Shown: piece after piece, positions 58,038 to 64,000 of the stretch
Layout of the letters: each line of letters opens with the position of its first letter
How positions within the stretch are numbered: the stretch's first letter is position 1
Origin: an uncultured Lachnospiraceae bacterium
Lineage (GTDB): Bacteria > Bacillota > Clostridia > Lachnospirales > Lachnospiraceae
Assembly: GCA_910577115.1 (NCBI GenBank)
Contig: CAJTMC010000003.1
Span: forward strand, 62,001 to 126,000
DNA length: 64,000 nt
Reading direction: 5' to 3'
Translations under genes and position numbers: made by a program
The notes under the pieces: generated by a model
Database searches by the model: none
The model's input: the letters and a program-made list of their open reading frames with translations, nothing else
Told to the model about the DNA's origin: nothing

Positions 58038-59483
58038 TTACTTTTTTACGGCAGGAACAGTCACCCAAATACATGTTCCCTTCCCGTAAGCGCTCTCAAT
58101 TTTTAACCCGTACTCATGTCCGTAGTTCAACCGAATCCGCTCATTTACATTAAATAATCCGAATCCGCCTTTTTCCTTTGTGCTTTCGATTTCCCCCGTA
58201 ATAATCTTTCTCACCTCATTCAGACGCGATTCCTTCATGCCAATGCCGTCATCTTTTACCTGAAATTCCAGCAGCCCCTCCCGAATGCACCCTATAACAT
58301 AAATATGCCCTAACCCGCGCTTTCCTTTAATTCCATGATAAAGTGCATTCTCAACCAGAGGCTGCAGCGTAAGCTTTAAGATTTCACAGTCATAAGCCTC
58401 TTCATCAATATTAATTTCGTAATCCAAAATATCACGATAACGGAATTGCTGGATTTGCAGATAGCTGTTAATGTGCGCCTCTTCGTCCTTGACGGAAATG
58501 TAATCCTTACCCTTGCTGAGCGTCGTCCGAAAAAAATCGGAAAGCGCAGATACCATGCTCACAACCTGCTGCGTCTCTTTTGACTCCGCAAGCCAGATAA
58601 TGTTGTCAAGCGTATTGTACAGGAAATGGGGATTAATCTGCTCCTGGAGAAGGCGAAGCTCCGCCGCCCTTAAGTTTAATTCCTCGACGCGGATATCCTC
58701 GACAAGCTTTCCGATTTCCTCCACCATGCGGTTAAAGCTTGCATTCAAAACCGCAATTTCGTCAATTTTTTCCTCATGGGCACGCGTCTCAAAGTCTCCG
58801 CTTCCTGCCCGTTCGGCAGCGCGGCACAAGTGACGGATCGGGCTTGTAATTCCCTCCATGATTCTGCGGCTGATTGTCAGTGCGCCAATCAGAATAATCA
58901 CAAGAAGAATGCTCGTAATAGTAATGGCTTTCTCAACCCTGCTTCGTATTCCCTCTTTGAGCGCCTCCATATTTCTCGTCTGCTCATAAATATAAAACTG
59001 AATCTCCTCCTGTATCAGCTCTGTGAGCACTCTGATATCAAGATCAAGACGCTCCATATTCACCTCATAGCTTCCGCTGTTCAGGGCAGATTCCTCTATC
59101 TCGATAACTCTGTCCTTTAATGTATCTAAGCTTTTGAGAATACCGCTCAGCCTTGTTCTCGCCGCCTCGGTATCCGCCTCTTTGGATAATGTGCCAAACA
59201 TTTCGCGCGCTTCGTCGATCATCTGCACCGGCTTGTTTGTATCAATAATATCGTTTGCACGCTCTGAGTTTACGACGATAATGTACATGGAATAGTCAAG
59301 GTCATCTTTAAAATTGATGTTATATTCATTTGCCTTTGTTATTTTTTCCACAATCTCGTCGTACTGTGCCGACACATTATTTGTCATCACCAACAGATAG
59401 GTAATCAATATCGTAAGCGGCAAAAGACTTACCAAAAGCAGCATATAAAGCCTGTTTTTCAGCGAAGAACCCTTTTTTTTCAT
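58038..59483 (-). CDS. YesM-type sensor histidine kinase
   Basis: 481 residues from ATG 59483. TM1 is about 10-32 and TM2 about 185-205, bracketing an extracytoplasmic helical sensor domain. A HAMP domain (about 205-258) and coiled coil follow, then the His_kinase domain with phospho-acceptor His in INPHFLYNTLDN and an HATPase_c domain (QPLVENALYHGI, DDGIGM, GFGLFNVNERI). It should phosphorylate the response regulator encoded just upstream (59535-61106), adapting the sugar operon to extracellular sugar, perhaps via the binding protein. The 16-bp repeat at its 5' end lies in the junction. Confidence 0.94.
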   Translation of the reverse strand: MKKKGSSLKNRLYMLLLVSLLPLTILITYLLVMTNNVSAQYDEIVEKITKANEYNINFKDDLDYSMYIIVVNSERANDIIDTNKPVQMIDEAREMFGTLSKEADTEAARTRLSGILKSLDTLKDRVIEIEESALNSGSYEVNMERLDLDIRVLTELIQEEIQFYIYEQTRNMEALKEGIRSRVEKAITITSILLVIILIGALTISRRIMEGITSPIRHLCRAAERAGSGDFETRAHEEKIDEIAVLNASFNRMVEEIGKLVEDIRVEELNLRAAELRLLQEQINPHFLYNTLDNIIWLAESKETQQVVSMVSALSDFFRTTLSKGKDYISVKDEEAHINSYLQIQQFRYRDILDYEINIDEEAYDCEILKLTLQPLVENALYHGIKGKRGLGHIYVIGCIREGLLEFQVKDDGIGMKESRLNEVRKIITGEIESTKEKGGFGLFNVNERIRLNYGHEYGLKIESAYGKGTCIWVTVPAVKK

Positions 59484-59495
59484 ATTCCGTATCCT

Positions 59496-59546
59496 GCCTT
59501 TTTCACGAATGCATGCCTTCATGAATGCATGCCTTCACGAATGCAT
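59496..59546 (-). repeat. Triplicated 16-bp unit at the regulator/kinase junction
   Basis: GCCTTCATGAATGCAT (59515-59530) and GCCTTCACGAATGCAT (59531-59546) are 16-base tandem units, and a third, slightly longer copy (59496-59514, extra TTT) precedes them. The repeat covers the stop codon of the response regulator and the start region of the kinase, so it affects which upstream ATG the kinase could use. Confidence 0.85.
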
Positions 59547-61106
59547 TCGATATTCCTTCGGCGTGCAGTTCTGTGTTTTCTTAAACAGACTGCCAAAGTA
59601 ATGTGCGTCCTTGTACCCCACCTCGTAGGCAATCTCCGTACTCTTTTTTGAAGTTGTGCGCAGAAGCTCCTTCGCCTTTTCCATGCGCACTCTTGTGAGA
59701 TATTCGATAAACGTCTCGCCAAGCTCCTGACTGAAAATGGCGCTGAAATGGTTGGGACTTAAATTCACGCTCGCCGCAACGGTATTGAGCGAAATGTCAC
59801 TCTGATGATAATGCTCCTCAATATATTCCTGCGCCTGCTTTAATACCGTATCGTATTTGCCCGGCAATGCCTTTTCCCGAAGGGCAATCGCCGTCTCAAG
59901 CAGTTTTTTCAGATACTGCTTTGTATCCTCAACGGAAGCAAACACCTTCATAAACTCCTGCTTATCGCCGTAAAGCTTTGCAAGCTCCTGCTTTTGATAC
60001 CCCATTTTTTGAGAAAAGCTTACCGTAATAATATAAATATCCATTACCACATACTGCCGAAAAAGTATGGACTGTATATTATTCCCTCCCGTTTTATGAA
60101 AATACGAGTCGATAAACACAGCAACATCTTCTTTTAAACCTGTGCTTAAAAACTGTTCCAAAGCCCTGCGGTCTGTCTGTGATAAATTCAGGCTCTCAAG
60201 GTCAAGCGTCGTATCCTGTGTATCCTCTACCTGATAAATTTTATTTTTTTCCGCCAAAAAACGATGTGCAAAACGTTTGTTTGCTCTCTCGTAACAAACA
60301 CTAAGGTCTCCAAGCCGCTCCGTCCGTTTGCCAAGCACGCCAAAATATTCCGTCTGGTTTTCTGTTTTTACCAGCTTCTCAATCGAAGCCCCGATATCGT
60401 TTTCCAGCGCGCTTAAAGGATACTCCTCCGTTCCCTTTAAGAGAATCCAAAATTCCTCCCTGCCCCGGTCGGCAATTTCTATATTGATATAAACCTCTTT
60501 TAATTTCTGAAAGCCCTGCCGGATTTCCTCAATACGCTTGTTCGCCTCGTCCACATCATTTCCCAAAAAAAGCTGTAGGAGCAATAAATTATACTCCGAC
60601 GCCGCAAGCTCAATACCAAGCGCACGCCCCTCTTTTAAAAGAAGGGAAACGCTCATATTGCCCAAGACAAGCTTTCTGAAAAATTTCATTTCCTCATCGA
60701 CGCCGTTTTTCACAGCTTCCTTTTCCCGCTGCTCCAAAATGGTCTTTTGGACGCGGTGAAGCGTCTCAAGCAGCTTTGCGCTTGTGACAGGCTTTAACAG
60801 ATATTCGGCAATTCCGATATCAATTGCTTCCTTTGCATAGTCAAATTCATCGTAGCCGCTCAGGACAATGATTTTGATATCCGGAAGCTCTGCCTTCACA
60901 AGGCGGCTCAATTCCAGCCCGTCCATAAAGGGCATCTTAATATCTGTTATCAGAATATCCGGTTTTTTCTGTATAATCAATGGATAGGCAAGCTCGCCGT
61001 CCGCAGCATCTCCGACAAAGGAAAAGTTTTCCTTTTCCCAGTCGATGTTCTTCTTGATGCCCTCCCGCATAATCATTTCGTCTTCTACCAAAAATATTTT
61101 CAGCAT
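59535..61106 (-). CDS. YesN-type response regulator with AraC DNA-binding domain
   Basis: 523 residues. Receiver domain (1-120): FLVEDE, phospho-acceptor Asp in ILITDIKMP, LSGYDEF, LLKPV. A long middle domain follows (about 130-410). The C-terminal AraC HTH (about 420-520) shows SLNTVAASVNLSPNHFSAIF and STEIAYEVGYKDAHYFGSLFKK. It is the expected transcription activator of the downstream sugar importer. The gene starts 32 bases after the DHH phosphoesterase on the same strand. Confidence 0.95.
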   Translation of the reverse strand: MLKIFLVEDEMIMREGIKKNIDWEKENFSFVGDAADGELAYPLIIQKKPDILITDIKMPFMDGLELSRLVKAELPDIKIIVLSGYDEFDYAKEAIDIGIAEYLLKPVTSAKLLETLHRVQKTILEQREKEAVKNGVDEEMKFFRKLVLGNMSVSLLLKEGRALGIELAASEYNLLLLQLFLGNDVDEANKRIEEIRQGFQKLKEVYINIEIADRGREEFWILLKGTEEYPLSALENDIGASIEKLVKTENQTEYFGVLGKRTERLGDLSVCYERANKRFAHRFLAEKNKIYQVEDTQDTTLDLESLNLSQTDRRALEQFLSTGLKEDVAVFIDSYFHKTGGNNIQSILFRQYVVMDIYIITVSFSQKMGYQKQELAKLYGDKQEFMKVFASVEDTKQYLKKLLETAIALREKALPGKYDTVLKQAQEYIEEHYHQSDISLNTVAASVNLSPNHFSAIFSQELGETFIEYLTRVRMEKAKELLRTTSKKSTEIAYEVGYKDAHYFGSLFKKTQNCTPKEYRMHS

Positions 61107-61138
61107 CGCCAGCCTCCATTCCGCTCAATCGTTCCGGA

Positions 61139-62656
61139 TCAAACCAATTCATACATCTGTTCGAATGTATCTCCTGCAATCACATACACATTATGCAGGT
61201 CGTCCTTTCTCACCGCGAGATAGTCTCCCTTCCTTCCGAGCATGTAGTTCTCCTCGTCCCATTCCGTAAACACCTTTACCCTGTGCGTTAACGGCTTGAT
61301 GTAGATTTCGATGCCGTCTGTCGCAATACACGCCTTTGCGTACGGAATAAGGGAAACGTTTTTTCCGTCCAGTGAGGTCTTTACCGTAGGCTTATACTCT
61401 CCCTCGAAGAGATACGGCTCGTCCAAAATCTTATGGCTCTTTTTAAAATTCTCTTCCGAAACAAGACGAACCTCGCCGCTCATTCCAATCATAATATACA
61501 TATCGTCCGTAACCGGCATGTCAAGGTCGCCCTCCAAAGTACGGATTGTGACCTTCGTCCCTGTCTTAAATACCCCGGACGCCTTCACGCAGCCAAGCCG
61601 CAGGTCTTTTCTGCGGTAAGCCTGCATCTGTGATAAATCCGCCGCATAATCCTTTGCGTAGATAACCTCCGACTCCTCAAAATATGCCTTTAACCGCTTT
61701 TTGAAAAATTCGCCAAGCTGTGTCGCGGCATCATATACGGACTCATATTCTTCGGCGTATTCGCGCTGCAAAAGCTCAAGCTGGATTAATCCGCCTGCCT
61801 TCTCAACGTGTCCGCCGCCCGAACCGATTTTGTCCGTCAGATAGTCCGCAAGCTCACTCGCTCTCGTTTCCTTACGGCAGCTTCGCACCGAAAGCTTCAC
61901 GCCGACCGAAAGAATACTGTACACCACGCAGAAATCCACCGCGTCCACCTCAAGCATCATATCCCCGATAATCCCCAAAATATTCGGATCGCAAGGTCTT
62001 GCCTTAATTACGGCATAGCGGTGCTGCTCCTCATATTCATATCCGCAGAGCGCCTCACCTGCAATCTCAAGCTCCGCAAGAGAAATATTGGCATTGCGGA
62101 ACATCGCGATTTTGCTTCTGTCATACGCCGCATCGTCGCGCAAATCCTTGTCAAGCGGATGAAAAATCTCCGTAAACTGGTTTGTATCCATCATCAGTCC
62201 GTAATATAATGCCGTTGCAAGCTGTTTGTTTTCATTGATATTGATTTTTTCCCGTTCCAGCAGCTCGCGCACCAGCGTAGAGCACGCGCCAAGACTGCTG
62301 CGCACATCATTCAGACGCGGAAGCGGGCCGCTCACCTGATGATGGTCGATTACGGCAACCTCTTTCGCGTCAAAATGCGTCACATTTCCCTCATCATACT
62401 GGCAGTCCACAGTAATCAGAAGGTCCGGTGCTTCAAGCTCTGTCACATACTCTATGGGAATTGCAAGCTCGCGCAGCATCAGCACGAGATTGCTTTTCTG
62501 AATGACAAATCTCCCGCCGTATACAAAACGTATGTTCTTTCCTTTTTCCTTAAAATAGGTGTAAAGCCCATAGCCGCTTGCAATTGCGTCCGCATCAGGA
62601 TTGTCATGGCATTGAATTACGATCGTTTCATATTTTAACAATTCTCTTAATCTCAT
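61139..62656 (-). CDS. DHH/DHHA1-family phosphoesterase
   Basis: 505 residues from ATG 62656, behind GGGGA; ATGs five and ten codons earlier are alternatives. DHH motifs: CHDNPDADAIASG (metal Asp), TVDCQYD, the DHHQ signature, and the DHHA1 motif GSGGGHVEKAGG. The family includes RecJ, c-di-AMP phosphodiesterases and nanoRNases. The C-terminal 200 residues are unlike GdpP and hold two beta-rich segments with repeated themes (LRLGCVKASGVF, VYIIA-like). No membrane or PAS/GGDEF domain is present, so it is not GdpP. Substrate uncertain. Confidence 0.88.
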   Translation of the reverse strand: MRLRELLKYETIVIQCHDNPDADAIASGYGLYTYFKEKGKNIRFVYGGRFVIQKSNLVLMLRELAIPIEYVTELEAPDLLITVDCQYDEGNVTHFDAKEVAVIDHHQVSGPLPRLNDVRSSLGACSTLVRELLEREKININENKQLATALYYGLMMDTNQFTEIFHPLDKDLRDDAAYDRSKIAMFRNANISLAELEIAGEALCGYEYEEQHRYAVIKARPCDPNILGIIGDMMLEVDAVDFCVVYSILSVGVKLSVRSCRKETRASELADYLTDKIGSGGGHVEKAGGLIQLELLQREYAEEYESVYDAATQLGEFFKKRLKAYFEESEVIYAKDYAADLSQMQAYRRKDLRLGCVKASGVFKTGTKVTIRTLEGDLDMPVTDDMYIMIGMSGEVRLVSEENFKKSHKILDEPYLFEGEYKPTVKTSLDGKNVSLIPYAKACIATDGIEIYIKPLTHRVKVFTEWDEENYMLGRKGDYLAVRKDDLHNVYVIAGDTFEQMYELV

Positions 62657-62702
62657 TCCCTGTCCCCGCATTTTTCCTTTTTCCATAGTATACCAAACGC
62701 AA

Positions 62703-63812
62703 TCACGCTTCGCAAGCTGTCCTTTCTGCTTTGCGCTGCATCAATATCTCATATAATGCTTTATTTTCCGGCTCCCACTGCGCAAAATTGCTGCGGCAGC
62801 ATATCACCCTTTTACAGGATACGGCAAGCTCCTGCGCCCGTTTCAGGCGTTCCTCCCCAATATGTTCCAGTGCACCGACAGACACCGTTTCCACAGCAAG
62901 CGCTTTTGCTGCCGAATAATCCATATCGTTTTCATAGATAATCCCCGTTGCAAACGGAATACCCTTGCGCTGCAGCGCTCGAAAGGCTTCCTGTCCGGAA
63001 GCCGCTCCTGCCAGTACAAAAACTTCCGGTGCTCCCTGCGGCGCTTCAAGCTCCATGCTGCCTGCCGCCTCATCAAAGCTCCCTGACGTCACAGAGAAAA
63101 GTTCCCGTATATAATTTCCCGCAAAAATTTCCTGCGGCGTCCCAAATCGCTCGACGGAATTTTTGCCGACACAAATCAGCTTATCCGATACTTTTTTTGC
63201 GAGATCCAGCTCGTGGAGAGACATTATCACGGACAGATTTTTTTCACGCGCCATTTTTTGTAACAGTGACAAAAATTCAAGCTTATATCTGATGTCAAGA
63301 TACGACGTCGGTTCATCAAGCAGAATAATGTCCGGCTCCTGACAGATTGCACGCGCAAGCAGCACGCGCTGCCGCTGACCGTCGCTGATCCTCGAAAAAT
63401 CCGCATCGGCAATCGACGCAATCCGCACAAGCGTCATCGCCTCCGCAACCTTTTGCCTATCCGCTGCGGAAAGAATGCCGAAACGCCCCGTATAGGGATA
63501 ACGCCCCGCCGAAACGACGTCGCGGCACGTCATAAGCTCCGTACGAAGCCGCTGTGTAAACACAACCGCAAGTTTTTTGGAAAGCGCTTCCCGCCCAAAG
63601 CCGGCAAGGTCTTTTTGGTCGATAAAAACCGTCCCCGCAATCGGCTTTAGCTGCTTTGCAAGACTTTTTAACACCGTCGATTTTCCCGCCCCGTTTGGGC
63701 CGATTAGCGTCAGAATTTCACCGCGGTTCACGCCAAACGTAAGGTTCTCCAATACCGTCTTTTTGTGATACCCCACCGACAGGTTTTTTGTAGCTACATA
63801 ATAATCCGCCAT
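62703..63812 (-). CDS. FecE/BtuD-type ABC transporter ATPase with C-terminal extension
   Basis: 369 residues. The ATPase occupies the first 240: Walker A GPNGAGKST, Q-loop VVFTQRL, signature ISDGQRQR (in place of LSGGQ), Walker B IILLDEPTSYLD, H-loop SLHELD. A further 120 residues, unusual for FecE, follow with PEVFVLAGAASG. They look like a small Rossmann-type regulatory or substrate-related domain. Iron-siderophore or cobalamin import is likely. The permease stop is 4 bases upstream of its ATG region. Confidence 0.9.
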   Translation of the reverse strand: MADYYVATKNLSVGYHKKTVLENLTFGVNRGEILTLIGPNGAGKSTVLKSLAKQLKPIAGTVFIDQKDLAGFGREALSKKLAVVFTQRLRTELMTCRDVVSAGRYPYTGRFGILSAADRQKVAEAMTLVRIASIADADFSRISDGQRQRVLLARAICQEPDIILLDEPTSYLDIRYKLEFLSLLQKMAREKNLSVIMSLHELDLAKKVSDKLICVGKNSVERFGTPQEIFAGNYIRELFSVTSGSFDEAAGSMELEAPQGAPEVFVLAGAASGQEAFRALQRKGIPFATGIIYENDMDYSAAKALAVETVSVGALEHIGEERLKRAQELAVSCKRVICCRSNFAQWEPENKALYEILMQRKAERTACEA

Positions 63813-63816
63813 TGCT

Positions 63817-64000
63817 TTATGCCCTTTGCTTTCTCAAAAGAATGATAATGACAACCGGTGCGCCAAACACCGCCGTTACGGTGCTGATGCTCATTTCCGT
63901 CGGTGCAAACGCCGTACGCGCGAAAAGGTCGCAAAGCAGGCAAAAGCCGCTGCCGCCAAGAAAGCACGCAGGTATCATCAAAAGCGGCTTCGCTGTCCCG
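63817..64000 (-). CDS. FecCD-family permease, C-terminal part (cut by window edge)
   Basis: Minus-strand frame open from 64000 to TAA at 63817. It reads PLLMIPACFLGGSGFCLLCDLFARTAFAPTEMSI in outline (segments FLGGSGFCLLCD, APTEMSISTVTAVFGAPV) and ends LLRKQRA, the typical end of FecCD/BtuC permeases including the E-M-S-I-S-T-V loop. It is the membrane partner of the ATPase at 62703-63812. Only the last 60 residues are in the window. Confidence 0.93.
   Translation of the reverse strand, partial: GTAKPLLMIPACFLGGSGFCLLCDLFARTAFAPTEMSISTVTAVFGAPVVIIILLRKQRA

Noticed and set aside
1..64000. Insertion sequences, prophage genes, integrases, rRNA, tmRNA or known riboswitch classes
   Set aside because: None recognised on either strand after reading the frames and intergenic regions. 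A covariance-model search would be needed to be certain about RNAs.

Overview
The window looks like chromosomal DNA of an anaerobic, endospore-forming member of the Clostridia, most likely a Lachnospiraceae-type bacterium. This is inference from gene content: spoIIID, paired glgC and glgD, a rubrerythrin, class II fructose-bisphosphate aldolase, Gram-positive ABC exporters and YesMN-type sugar regulation, strong AGGAGG ribosome sites, and no rRNA to confirm it. I see no insertion sequence, prophage, integrase or CRISPR array. About fifty protein genes and one tRNA are supported.

Layout. 0-5 kb: an exporter ATPase/FtsX-permease pair and two small unknown genes. 5-10.5 kb: a membrane chemoreceptor with a GNAT acetyltransferase, a soluble zinc-binding (CZB) chemoreceptor, and rubrerythrin. 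10.7-13.4 kb: an ECF sigma factor, its likely anti-sigma protein and two small lipoproteins. 13.4-17.1 kb: a MATE pump, an HD hydrolase, a macrodomain protein, tRNA-Gln(CTG) and a small membrane protein. 17.1-20.1 kb: a three-gene cell-envelope operon (lipoprotein, LysM protein, PdaA-like deacetylase). 20.2-22.0 kb: a transcription unit with its own promoter, a structured tandem-motif RNA leader, a terminator hairpin, a 10-residue leader ORF, a small ferredoxin and a response regulator fused to a (p)ppGpp synthetase. 22.0-24.6 kb: fruK-ptsI. 25-27.7 kb: a BceAB-type transporter. 27.8-31.1 kb: a gamma-carbonic-anhydrase-like protein and glgC-glgD. 31.7-34.6 kb: a dual-sensor c-di-GMP phosphodiesterase. 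34.7-47.3 kb: an AAA ATPase with a nuclease-like C-terminus, an aconitase-family hydratase, a large J-like/TPR protein and a giant exonuclease-RecQ-UvrD fusion. 47.7-52 kb: spoIIID, an autoregulated MarR-MATE pair, fba and thrH. 52-61 kb: a complete YtfQ/YtfR/YtfT/YjfF-type sugar importer with a second binding protein and a YesM/YesN two-component system. 61-64 kb: a DHH phosphoesterase and the start of an iron- or cobalamin-type importer, cut by the window edge.

The most noteworthy locus is 20.2-21.9 kb. An RNA leader that I do not recognise (an 8-bp closing helix around two 48-nt-spaced copies of a hairpin plus A-rich tail, then a terminator) precedes a ferredoxin gene that appears translationally coupled to a receiver-RelQ-like alarmone synthetase fusion. 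This could be a ligand- or redox-gated stringent-response input. Also notable are the triple-domain helicase next to a J-like/TPR protein, and twin-hairpin spacer elements placed directly before the ribosome sites of unrelated genes.
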